The translations under genes were made by a program, and so were the position numbers. Shown here piece by piece: positions 34,396-45,070 of a DNA stretch of 64,000 nucleotides; position 1 is the stretch's first letter; each line of letters opens with the position of its first letter. This DNA comes from Brachypterus glaber (Eukaryota > Arthropoda > Insecta > Coleoptera > Kateretidae), in assembly GCA_958510825.1 (NCBI GenBank), contig OY294050.1, positions 5,805,340 through 5,869,339 on the forward strand. The letters are read 5' to 3'. The notes below the pieces were generated by a model. It made no database searches and was not told the origin of the DNA. It saw nothing but the letters and a program-made list of their open reading frames with translations.

Positions 34396-34988
34396 GCGCA
34401 AGTGTAAAATAAATTTATTTATATTTTTAAAGAAAAAACAGTGTTTGCTCAAAAAAATGAAACACGAATGTTATAAAAGACAAGGGAACAGGGTAACAGT
34501 CTTTTAAGAAATTTAATTAAAGTTTTTGCCTCTTTCGATGAAATTTTATTTTACCTAGACCTTACAGATTTTTAAATAAAGAATACCAGCTTCAATAAAT
34601 AAGGTAAGTTTTAACGTTTTAGTTTAAAACTTACCAATATAACTGCAGAGCTTGAGATAAAAATACTTATGTATTTATTAATTAATAACTTAAGTTATTA
34701 CAGTCGAATAAAAAATAGTGTATAGAACGAAAAACAGTACTTTTAGAGCTTATATCATACACTACTATTATGTATCAGAAAGTAAATATTTTTTTGAAAA
34801 GCTAGGAGGAATTGAAAAAGTCTGAGAAAAAGTATAAAAAATATTTTCGAATTTTCGGAAATTTTAAATTATTTGCAATTTTGGCAAAGGCGCGTACATA
34901 CAAAGTAAAATTTAATGGTAAGTTAAGAATTGACAGTCTATAAAAATATATACTGCACGTTTGTCGGTTAATAACCGAAAAATATATA

Positions 34989-35205
34989 TAATAAAGTTAT
35001 CTATCTGTCGTTAAAATCAAATGGACAGGAAACATTGAATAGTACCATTTCATCCTTTTTGGGAATCATCAGCACCTATCTAACGTTTTATTTGAATATT
35101 AGCAACATACAGGATCCACAGTGCTGATGATTTCCAAAAAAGATGAAATGGTACTATTCACTATTTCCTGTCCATTTGATTTTAACGACAGATAGATAAC
35201 TTTAT
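34989..35205. mobile_element. 215-bp foldback element
   Basis: Arms of about 85 bp: 'ataaagttatctatctgtcg', 'aatcaaatggacaggaaa', 'tagtaccatttcatcc' on the left, and their complements ending 'cagatagataactttat' on the right. The central 45 bp is unpaired. MITE-like, non-coding. Confidence 0.85.
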
Positions 35206-35370
35206 TAAAAGTCGAAGGCTGTAAAGTACACCTTACTCAAGTGTGTTGTACATTTTATATATACCTCATTTTTTCTTAAAAAAAGGTTTTTTTTTCAATT
35301 CTTCTGGCCTAAAATATCTTTTTTTCTGAAAAACAGTCGTGAATGGAAATAATACTGGCTTAATTATTAC

Positions 35371-36744
35371 GAATGAACATGCAACGTTTATGAACGAAAG
35401 TCGTTATACGTTTTTACGGATTTGTTTGCGTTTATTGCAATTTTTATACGTTCGTTTAGGCGAATTATGTACATAGACCAGAGAAGGTACTTGCCTTTCA
35501 CTATACATAGAGTTATATTTATTAAATATAACTACTAGGGTGATCCACCAAACTCTCAAATTGAAAAATTTGGAGGTTTCACCCCTTAAACGAATGAACA
35601 TGCAACGTTTATGAACGAAAGTCGTTATACGTAAAGCAACGTTTTTACGGATTTGTTTGCGTTTATTGCAATTTTTATACGTTCGTTTAGGCGAATTATG
35701 TACATAGACCAGAGAAGGTACTTGCCTTTCACTATATATAGAGTTATATTTATTAAATATAACTACTAGGGTGATCCACCAAACTCTCAAATTGAAAAAT
35801 TTGGAGGTTTCACCTCTTAAACGAATGAACATGCAACGTTTATGAACGAAAGTCGTTATACGTAAAGCAACGTTTTTACGGATTTGTTTGCGTTTATTGC
35901 AATTTTTATACGTTCGTTTAGGCGAATTATGTACATAGACCAGAGAAGGTACTTGCCTTTCACTATACATAGAGTTATATTTATTAAATATAACTACTAG
36001 GGTGATCCACCAAACTCTCAAATTGAAAAATTTGGAGGTTTCACCCCTTAAACGAATGAACATGCAACGTTTATGAACGAAAGTCGTTATACGTAAAGCA
36101 ACGTTTTTACGGATTTGTTTGCGTTTATTGCAATTTTTATACGTTCGTTTAGGCGAATTATGTACATAGACCAGAGAAGGTACTTGCCTTTCACTATACA
36201 TAGAGTTATATTTATTAAATATAACTACTAGGGTGATCCACCAAACTCTCAAATTGAAAAATTTGGAGGTTTCACCCCTTAAACGAATGAACATGCAACG
36301 TTTATGAACGAAAGTCGTTATACGTAAAGCAACGTTTTTACGGATTTGTTTGCGTTTATTGCAATTTTTATACGTTCGTTTAGGCGAATTATGTACATAG
36401 ACCAGAGAAGGTACTTGCCTTTCACTATACATAGAGTTATATTTATTAAATATAACTACTAGGGTGATCCACCAAACTCTCAAATTGAAAAATTTGGAGG
36501 TTTCACCCCTTAAACGAATGAACATGCAACGTTTATGAACGAAAGTCGTTATACGTAAAGCAACGTTTTTACGGATTTGTTTGCGTTTATTGCAATTTTT
36601 ATACGTTCGTTTAGGCGAATTATGTACATAGACCAGAGAAGGTACTTGCCTTTCACTATACATAGAGTTATATTTATTAAATATAACTACTAGGGTGATC
36701 CACCAAACTCTCAAATTGAAAAATTTGGAGGTTTCACCCCTTAA
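35371..36744. repeat. 231-bp satellite array (six units)
   Basis: 'gaatgaacatgcaacg' recurs at 35371, 35592, 35823, 36054, 36285 and 36516. The full period is 231 bp; the first unit lacks 10 bp and the last is slightly short. Units are almost identical. Each contains the inverted repeat 'agttatattt'/'aaatataact' and many ACG motifs. Because 231 is a multiple of three and one minus frame has no stop, the array forms a 436-codon open frame that ends where the 10-bp deletion shifts the phase. The frame begins with TTG, not ATG, and resembles no family I know, so I call the array, not a gene. Confidence 0.95.
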
Positions 36745-37281
36745 ATTATTTAATTGCGGTAAGAGTATTATCTCTGAATTTTTTCAGAATTTTTCAAAAA
36801 AATCTAGAAGTCGATCAGAGTCATTTTTTAAAGCTTTTATATTTTGTTTTAAGGCCGAAAGATTTTTTATTTAAACATTTTTAACACTTCACGGTATAAA
36901 GGGATGGTAAAACCTCAAAAAAAAAATCAAAAGTTTCTTTTAAATTGGCGGAGAGGTAAAAAAAAAATTCGACAAAAATTATATTGTATCCGAAAATAAG
37001 GGCCCTTTCTGTTGTGAGTAAACACATTTTTTACACATTTGTTATGGGGAATTAATATCGTCTGTTCCCAGAGGGCACCACAGTCTAATATCTATGCATA
37101 CAGAAAAAATACGACCTGAAATGATTGTAATTGAGGATCAGGTGCACAAAAAGATTTGCTTATTGAAGAGTTTTGCGAAAATAAATACTACACCGATAAA
37201 AATAATATCTTAACCGAAATGAATATAATCTAAGCCAACTGGATATTAACTTTATATTATGTTATATTATATTATATTTAT

Positions 37282-37566
37282 GGGAGGATTGGTGTAGTGG
37301 ACTACCGCGTCTTACTTGACGAGTTTACTACCTAAAATAGCGTGAGTTCGATTTTCACCGGCGCCGATTTGCCTTTTTCAGTTAATTAATAATTGAAATT
37401 TGGCGAAGGAGAAAGTGAAGCGGACACTCCCTATAAATTGGTTCGAAAGTCAATTAAAGCCGGTGGTTCCCTCTACTACTAGCCCACACAAGTCCTGGAC
37501 TTAGGGGATGCTTAATTAAGTAGAATAGTACGAGGTTAAACAAAATGTAAATGTAAATGTAAATAT
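37282..37566 (+). mobile_element. tRNA-derived SINE
   Basis: The head 'gggaggattggtgtagtgga' resembles a tRNA 5' half with an A-box, and 'gagttcgattttc' at about 37345-37357 resembles a B-box. A tRNA-unrelated body ('tttggcgaaggagaaagtg' to 'ctactagcccacac') follows, then a TAAATG-type tail (about 37540-37566). Similar body sequence recurs at 56140-56275. Flanking 25-bp sequences at about 37224 and 37563 resemble each other and may be decayed duplications. Confidence 0.75.
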
Positions 37567-37576
37567 AATTTAAGCT

Positions 37577-38222
37577 AATTAGATATTTATTTATTTTTTT
37601 TATTTATTTATTTATTTATTGCCCAACAGCTAGTGCCAAACAGGACAGTTATAACAACTATATAAAAATATATGTAAAAAAATAACAGAATTTACTTAAT
37701 TAAAATTACTTAATATAAACCTTAAAATATTTGTAAAAAAATAACAAAATGTTCTTAATTAATATTGTCTAATATAAACCTTAACGTATCAAAATTTATA
37801 TCACAGAGCTCAGAAATATCATTGAAGTTACTGCAAATAATATAAATAGGAGAGATAAACAAAATGTTGGTTCTAGCTCTGGAAGTATAAAAAGTAAGTT
37901 CGTTTCTAGAATTAGCTCTCGGTATCAGAAATTCTATTTTGTTTAACAAATAAGTACAATCCAACTTATTATGTAGTAGTTTAAAAACAATACATATAGA
38001 TGATGCTTTGCGTCTGTGTTCTAATGATTTGAAATTAAATCTTAACAAAAGGGCTGTGTGGTCAGTACCCTGAGATGGATATCGACCGTCTTCTTTAAAA
38101 CACACGTATTTTAAGAAACGTCTTTGAACACCTTCCACTTCTTTCTTATCAGTATCATAGTGTGGGTACAAAATTATAGAGCAATATTCTAATTTGGATC
38201 TAATAAGTGAATGATATAATAA
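37577..38222 (-). pseudogene. LINE 3' end: RT C-terminal part, CR1/Jockey group
   Basis: The minus-strand frame reads YHSLIRSKLEYCSIILYPHY near 38210, then EGVQRRFLKYVCF, SLEHRRKAS and IVFKLLHNKLDC, and stops at 37755. This is the region after the catalytic domain of a CR1/Jockey-group reverse transcriptase. The 3' UTR contains a duplication of about 59 bp (37668-37724 and 37725-37784) and ends in an AATA-repeat tail at about 37577-37620. It is 5'-truncated at about 38222 and lacks the catalytic motif, so it is dead. Confidence 0.85.
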
Positions 38223-40539
38223 ATTGAGGCTATAATATTAACATGATATAGGCAATAAAATATATTCTTAGAGTACCAGATATTATAATTTTAATATATT
38301 TTTTAATTGCAAAAAAGGGCCACGTGACCTCCGTAACTTTTTAATAAATATGTTAATTTGAACAAATATTACTTTTCGTTAAAGAAATTGCACTGCTCTG
38401 CTACAGAATTTTACAATCAATGAGAAAATCGCCAACCAAAATGTCATATAGCTGCTATTTCACTCTTTTTTGCGATATTCAGTGGCATATATTGGCATGG
38501 TGGCTTTCGCATCGATTGTTGAAAATATTCAAAACACTTCAAGTGTCAAAATATTTCTGTATCGAGAGCGTACAAATTGGTAAAGTCATCTAATGTTGCA
38601 TAAAAATACTACATTTAATGTTGGCAGACCTGTAATCTGATAAGAATTATCTATATATAGATAGATTTAAATAGTTTTTCGTCTATAAGGCACTAAACTT
38701 TGTTTTCATTACATTTCGTGTTCATTTATAATTAATAATTATTGAAAATACGAAAATAAAAAAATCTAAAAATACAAAAAAAAAAAAAAATTAAAAATAA
38801 TTTTTAATAAATATTTTAATTTTTAAAAAATTTTGAAGTTTATTTTTATTTTTTTATTTTTTTTTATAATTTCATATTAAACTATCTTTTGTTTTCAGTT
38901 AATAGGTAAGGGAATGTATTTTTGTTTATATTGAACATTTATTTAAAAGTTATGGAAGTCACATGACTCCTTTTCGCGATTACAAAACGTTTCGCCAGAT
39001 AGATTGTTTTATAAACAAATTATAGAAAAAAACTGAGTTTTTTGCAAAGTCAAACTAAAAGTGAGTAACGGCAAACCGTAATGTGTTTTATGTTAAGAAG
39101 AAAAACTAATTTCAAACCTTATTTAGTATTTTTTCTCTTCTAAGACAAAATTTTAACGTATTGAATATAACATATCGATACCCCCAAGCAACAAAGCCGT
39201 AACTCATATATTGTCATTTTTCACGGCAGCCAAATTTCTAAAATATTTTTTTTGTTATTTAAGGGTGGGTAAATGATTGAAGTGGAAAAGTAAGCCATGC
39301 GATACGTAATTTGAAAGCTTATAAAATTCTCTATTTAACTGTATTAGTATTAATTGTTTATTTATTGTTTTTTTTTGATAAAAGTTTAAAATTTTTTACT
39401 TTAGTGTAAACTTTTGGTTAAAATGGCCTGTGGAGAAATCTGATTGGTACCACCATGTGTGTCTTTTTTCAAGGCGTTTACCTATGAATATAACTCATAA
39501 TGGGTCTAACTTGAGTTACGTCCTTGTTGCTTGGGAGTGTCGATATGTCCAAATTAATAAATTTGATTGAATAAAGATATTATTTGTTTGTGTGTAAAAA
39601 TCAGCATTGTGGCTTTCGGTGTAATAATATTTGTGTAATAAGAATTTAGAGTGTTATTGTGGCTTAGGAAATATTAGAGAGCGTTGACAAAATATAGGAA
39701 AATTACGTGATTTGTCAGTAACAGATGTGACTTGATTATACAATTGGAACCGCAAACGCAAAACGCAAATGACTTACTGCCAATGAAACTTTAAAATTAC
39801 TGAATTTATACACCTGATCCAAACTGAAGAGCTTTACAGAAAAAAACATTTTTTTTCAATCATTTTCTCGATTTTCTTTGCCTAAATTAAAGACAGAAAA
39901 ACATTTTCTTTACCTAAATTAGAAATTTTTCACAGAAGAAAAATCATTTTCTAATCATTTTCTTGAAAAATAAAATCTTTTCAAGACTTACTGTAATTTC
40001 CAGTGTCAATTTTTTGCCATATATTCACAAATAAAAATATTTACCACAGAACAACGAATAAAACAGTTTGGTCACACATGTATGAAGTATCCCCGTACTA
40101 TGTCTTTAAAAGAATACCTAAAATATCACCAACTGAACCAGACTCATTCAAAGGATCGATTCATACTAAATTACTGTTAGACTGTAACTGTAACAGTTAC
40201 TGATCTTAATTTTAAGGCTTCAACTGTTACCGCCTATGAAAACCATATCTCTCTTAGCAAAACAGTGTTTTTTGGTTATAACTAACCTACCTATAACATG
40301 AACGAGTGTAATAAAACAGACCAATAAAGAAAGGTACCCCTAGTTTGTTATTAAGGAAATTATTTTATTGGGTTATTTGCTCTACCTCTACCTCTAATTT
40401 TAAAACAACGGAAGATATCGACTTAATATTTGAATCAGGCATATTAGATAAAATAAACTATCTATCTATGAAAATAAATTGTATATTTTTATAACTTAAA
40501 ATAGATAATACTGGAGAAACAAAGGGTCTAGAAAACATT
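38223..40539. other. Intergenic, no gene seen
   Basis: Long AT-rich stretch with homopolymer runs near 38768-38870. The part at about 39265-39350 ('taagggtgggtaaatg', 'aagcttataaaattctc') resembles an R11 arm. No coding region is supported. Confidence 0.45.
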
Positions 40540-40985
40540 ACGCCGCGTTACAGAGGGGGGATGAGTGTCAGTAAAAATGTTATGTAACACTTAAAAAATT
40601 ATAAACTATTGGATCACGTTTTTAACAATGATCTAGGCCTAAAGAGACGGATTCCTTGCACCTTTTATTGCACACGGCGTGGTTAACAGTTCACTAAATC
40701 CTCTAAACAAAAACAAATTATAAATGGAAAACCATAGCCAATAACCAGTTTTCGGTTAACCGGTTGCGGAAATTACATCAGACCGGTTTTGGGTTAAAAC
40801 ACGGAAGCAATAACCGGTTAAAAACCGGTTTAAACTATAAAGCAAAATTTCCTTTCAATTTTTTTACTTTTTGTATAAAATTGTAACAAATGCGGGGGGG
40901 GGGGGTTCTCGAAAATGTTACGCCGCGTTACATGGGGGGGTGGGGGTCAAAAATGGCCAAATTTTGCGTTACATAATACTTCAAC
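40540..40985 (+). repeat. R12 repeat pieces around 40.54-40.60 and 40.91-40.99 kb
   Basis: 'acgccgcgttac' followed by a G run occurs at about 40540 and again at about 40919. The second is followed by 'aaattttgcgttacataata', which also occurs near 1700. The frame at 40871-41164 overlaps this repeat and is not supported. Confidence 0.6.
40743..40830. promoter_or_regulatory. Cluster of AACCGGTT motifs
   Basis: AACCGGTT occurs at 40758-40765, 40812-40819 and 40823-40830, with variants AACCAGTT at 40743-40750 and GACCGGTT near 40781-40788. This palindrome matches the consensus of the Grainyhead/CP2 family. In such repeat-rich DNA it may equally be a simple repeat within a mobile element. Confidence 0.3.
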
Positions 40986-42639
40986 CTAATACCTCCCGAA
41001 TAAAAAAACAAAATAACAAAATTCTACAAAATGCTTTAAATCCAGTTTATCGCCAGATCAACTTAAAACTGCTGCTTTGTAGAATGCATATTCAGCCACT
41101 TAAATCAACTCCAATATTAGAAAAAGCAATAACTCTCCCATTCAATAAAAAAATACATTTTTAGTCATTTTTATCCATTTTTTATTCATTTTAAATACAA
41201 AGTGGTACCATGTCATGTATCTGCACTGATATACCTATACAGCTAGCTGTATATACAGAATTTATGTCGAGCTATTAGAAAGGACAATGAATTTATGAAC
41301 GCAGAAATTCTCCAGTGGCTGTGTGATCAGGAACTATATATTTAGAAGCACACCTGTCTAGTGCCAGAAAATCTACAGGATGACTAAAAAGGAGAAAATA
41401 ACATATTATAGGTATTTATTAAACTAAGATTCAGAACTATATACCTACCTACTCATTAGGGTGACCGACCAAAATTTCAAAAAAAACTCAGAATGTTTTC
41501 TTTCAAAATGGCGGAGCTGTGGCCTTTGTTCGTAAATGTACTACATTGCTTCATTTTAGGCGTAATGACAGGCACAATTTTTTTTTTTCATTGTCTTAAA
41601 ATATTGTGCGTGTACCCAATATGTCCACATAAAAACTACTATATTTTTTTATTGGATATACGGGGTATCCAGAAAAAAATAATATATATTTAACATTTTT
41701 GAGAGATAAATTCGGTTTTTAGGCAATTTAGTTTTATTTAGTTAAATTTTTAGTCACACTATTAAAAATGACGGATCTGCGCGGGTATAAATGCTGCATA
41801 AACCGGACTTAAGCGGGTGAATTTCATCCGCTCAAGTCCGCTTTGTGCACCATTTATACCCGCGCAGACCCATCATTTATAAAAGGGCAGTCTTAATATT
41901 GTCTAAATTAAAATAAAAAAAAAATCAATTTTTGTCCTAATGGCACTTAGGCCCTTTGTAACTGTAACTTATTGTGCCAACTATAATTGAAGAGCATAAA
42001 AAGATATAAGTGCCAATGGCAAATTTAGTTGAATTAAACTATTTTTTTTTTTAATTTACTGCAAATGGGACATTAATATGTCCAAACATGTCATTGCGAT
42101 TTACGTTAGTTTTTTTCCAAAAACAATTATTTCAAAAATTAAAAAACAACAATGAAAGTTAAATTTGTCAATATCTCAAAACCATGTTTTTGGACTTAGT
42201 GCTCTTTACTTGTAAGCCGACGATATATACAATTTTTATTTAATTAATTGAACTTTTTCAGAGTTTCAATTTTCTAAAATTTAAAAATTGAGTTTATAGA
42301 AAAACTGTTGTCTTATTGCACACTCTGTATATATAGAAGCACCTGTCTAGCGGAGAACCTACCTTCTGTACAAGCCCCAGTTGACGTGCAGGCAGCCCTG
42401 AAGTCTCGGGGCTGTAGATAACGTCCGGGTAGAGTTGGAACTCCGTGACTGCTTTTGAAGGGTATTAATTTCAGCTGTAAACTGAGAAAACGGATTTATC
42501 GTGAAACTTGCTGATATCATGATATTTTAGTTGATTATTATTAATTATTATTAATAATTTAAAGTTACAGCAGATACATTAAAATAAAAAATACTGCTGA
42601 TAACAAAATAATATTTTCCCCTATTGGATTAGGTTCATT
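40986..42639. other. Intergenic apart from the 41.8-kb hairpin
   Basis: 'agggtgaccgaccaaaattt' at 41459 looks like the end of a TIR element, but I could not find a convincing partner. No coding region is supported. Confidence 0.4.
41766..41878. repeat. GC-rich 113-bp hairpin
   Basis: 'tgacggatctgcgcgggtat' on the left pairs with 'atacccgcgcagacccatca' on the right, and 'ccggacttaagcgggtgaa' with 'ttcatccgctcaagtccg' inside. It is markedly richer in G+C than its surroundings. There is almost no loop. Confidence 0.85.
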
Positions 42640-42761
42640 AAAAGGGGTAAAAACAAATTTTTACCCCTTTTTAATACTTTAGATAGGCAACCAATGGTCC
42701 AAATTTGAACTCTTTAGCTCAAAGGGTTTTTGAGTTATCGTGGTCACAAATTTTCTGGACT

Positions 42762-42801
<40 letters not shown>

Positions 42802-42970
42802 CACAAACCTACAAACAGATTTTTTTTGACGGAATTTATGTTTTTTAAACATAAAATCTCAAAAAAACGTGAAAAAAGCAATATATATTTTATTTTTTAC
42901 CAAAGCAAGACTTTCCTCTGGGAAAGTTATAATTTTAATAATAACACCAAGCCACCCAAAAAAAAATCCT
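42640..42970 (+). repeat. GACA-family repeat with (GACA)n microsatellite
   Basis: 'ggggtaaaaacaaatt', 'ctcaaagggtttttgagtta' and 'tcgtggtcacaaattttctg' lead into about ten GACA units at 42762-42802, then 'ttttttttgacgg'. The translated frame through the microsatellite (TDRQTDRQ) is an artefact. Confidence 0.75.
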
Positions 42971-43514
42971 GATTTTTTTCGAAGACTATTGTATTCCTAT
43001 GTATTTTGAGGTCTTGAATCAGAATTTGAGACCAAAATAGCACCTTTAAATTAGGTTTTGAGGTTATCTTCAAAACTAATTGGATGAGGTTCTATTTTGA
43101 CCTCAAATTTGGATTCAACGCCTCAAAATAGATAGGAATACAATGGTCTCCGAAAAAAATCCAGACATTTTTGTTTTGCGTGGCGGTGTAATTTAATATA
43201 CATATTTAAAGTATATTTTTCTCGGTGTATCCCCAAAATCTAACACACGTCTATCATACCTGCTCTTGATAGCAAGAAACTTGTACCCAACAATTGCAGA
43301 GCTAGTAAAATGAAAATTAACGACTCCGGATTAAAAATATTTTCCCATTTTCCCGAATTTTCCTGTATTTTCCTCGCCCTTATAGAAATATGAATAATTA
43401 ATTTATAGCACAATTGTGGAGAATTATTTAAAGACTTTTTCAGGATCGCCTTTTGGGCTATAAATAATATTTATTATTTTAATACTGAATTATACATTTT
43501 CTAGAAAAGCCATA

Positions 43515-44160
43515 GAATAGTATAGTTTTACTGAGGAAAACTGAAGCTATTTTTTACTAATCTGTAGAATTTACGGACGACGCGAAGCGGAGTCCGGAAA
43601 CTACAGACGAGTAAAAAAAGCACTTTTACTCTAAGTGAAACATACTATTTTTTCTTCAAGCATCCTATATATATTTTTTTAAATATTAATTTTTGCATTT
43701 AATTTATTCAGTAATAAAATATGTTTTTTTATTAAAATAGGCCAATAAAACCCTTTCGAAATAAACTTAAACCTTCTTTAGCTCATTTTAAATGTTTTTC
43801 GTAGGCTAAATCGTATACTTTTTGCGATTTCGATGGTAACTTCTCTAGTGTAGCATTTTCAATTTCGGAGAGATTTGTAGGTGTATAAACCATTTATTCT
43901 TCTTCAATAATTTTTAATCAATTTCACACAAGGTTTTTGCACAGAATCTCGAGTCAACCACCAGTTTACATAATAAACAAACAAGTTTGAAGTATGGCTG
44001 TCATCAAAGTCAAAGAGTGCTGCCGCCAGTGGTGGTTTAGCTAAGTTTTTTTTACGGCGTACAACAATGAACTCATTTTTTTACTGTAAAAAAATAGATC
44101 ACTTCTAACTAGTGTGTTAATAAAATATGAACATTTTAGTACGCTTGAAGAAAAAGCATT
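43515..44160 (-). mobile_element. R9 element, copy 1
   Basis: Reverse complement of 63205-63840. 'ttttttcttcaagcatcc' near 43650 and 'gtacgcttgaagaaaaagc' near 44138 are inverted repeats enclosing a body of about 490 bp. Outside the 43650 end lies a hairpin, 43561-43607 ('tctgtagaatttacggac' and 'gtccggaaactacaga', loop 'gacgcgaagcggag'). The body carries a 36-codon frame. Confidence 0.8.
43783..43893 (-). CDS. 36-codon ORF in R9 copy 1
   Basis: Starts ATG at 43893 and stops TGA at 43783-43785. The product MVYTPTNLSEIENATLEKLP continues with SKSQKVYDLAYEKHLK. It aligns without gaps with the frame at 63478-63588, with five substitutions. The PSKSQKVYDLAYE segment resembles the N-terminal SAM-like part of tyrosine-recombinase-like proteins common in insect genomes (Crypton or phage-integrase-like). 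It is far too short to be a complete enzyme and may be a captured first exon or a deletion remnant. Confidence 0.45.
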   Translation of the reverse strand: MVYTPTNLSEIENATLEKLPSKSQKVYDLAYEKHLK

Positions 44161-45045
44161 TTTCTCTAGGCCCTTTGCGAAACAAATTTACACTACGATA
44201 ATTTGAGAACGCTTTCACATAAAAACTTGACCAAAGGTTTTTAACCCCGTAAAAAAATAAAAAAGTCTAAATTTTAAATCTGTATGTCAAAGTGTCTTGT
44301 AATATTATAAGTGTAAAGTTTCTTATCAAAGGATTTGCACCTTTTTACAGACTATAAACGTTCTTTTTTTGTGTCTGTCCAATCACGAGACGTGGGGTGA
44401 GGCAACGAGGCTGCTTTAGGGCGCAAAGCATATAGGGCGTTTTTGATTTAGTTGATGACGTTTTAATAAACTTGGGGGCATAAATAGGGGCGAAAAGTTA
44501 ATGCTGGTTGATTTTTTTTGGTGAGAAGCCTAGGTGTGTAAAATTTTTATTTTGCTTCACCTAAAAAAAAATTAAGGACTGGCTCTAGGGCCGGGCCCTG
44601 TCTGTAACAATGCATAGTTCTCTCTGCAGTTTTCTTAATAAAATAAAATAATAAGTAATAAATATTTAGGGTGGATCTTGATAAAAAAATCTTTTTTTTG
44701 CGATAACCTTAAATTTTTATATTTTTATAGTTACATATTAAAAATTTTCAGCTTCAAATTTTCTGGTTATACCTTTTATGGAACATTACAAATTAATATA
44801 GATGAAACGTAGCAAATTTCTACTTTGTCTTTGTAATAAATATACATCGTTTTCGTAACTTTTTCAACTTTTCTTCTAAAGCTTCTACTTATATGACGGA
44901 AAGCTTAAAAGGGAATAATGGCAAAAAAATATAAAATTAAAACTTCAGATTATCAGACAAACCGTTTTTTTTTTAATACGGGAGAAAACACCCGTAATTA
45001 GAATTGACTGAAAAATAAATTGTGAAAAAAGTGGGTGTTAAAAAA
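44161..45045. other. Intergenic, no gene seen
   Basis: A less AT-rich stretch at about 44390-44610 ('gacgtggggtgaggcaacga', 'ctagggccgggccctg') suggests another repeat with no partner in this window. No coding region. Confidence 0.4.
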
Positions 45046-45070
45046 GTCTGTCTGTCTGTCTGTCTGTCTG
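45046..45070. repeat. (GTCT)n microsatellite
   Basis: About six GTCT units are followed by 'gccggtgtgtatg' and 'aacttttaaactgaatgtcc'. It is the complementary form of the GACA-family layout. Confidence 0.8.

Noticed and set aside
35404..36714. 436-codon open frame on the minus strand
   Set aside because: It is produced by a 231-bp tandem repeat whose period is a multiple of three. It starts with TTG, has no family resemblance and stops where a unit has a 10-bp deletion. Annotated as a satellite.
37282..37360. Possible functional tRNA gene
   Set aside because: A- and B-box-like sequences are present but the cloverleaf is incomplete, and a SINE body and tail follow.
42730..42972. 80-codon frame with TDRQ repeats
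   Set aside because: Direct translation of a GACA microsatellite.
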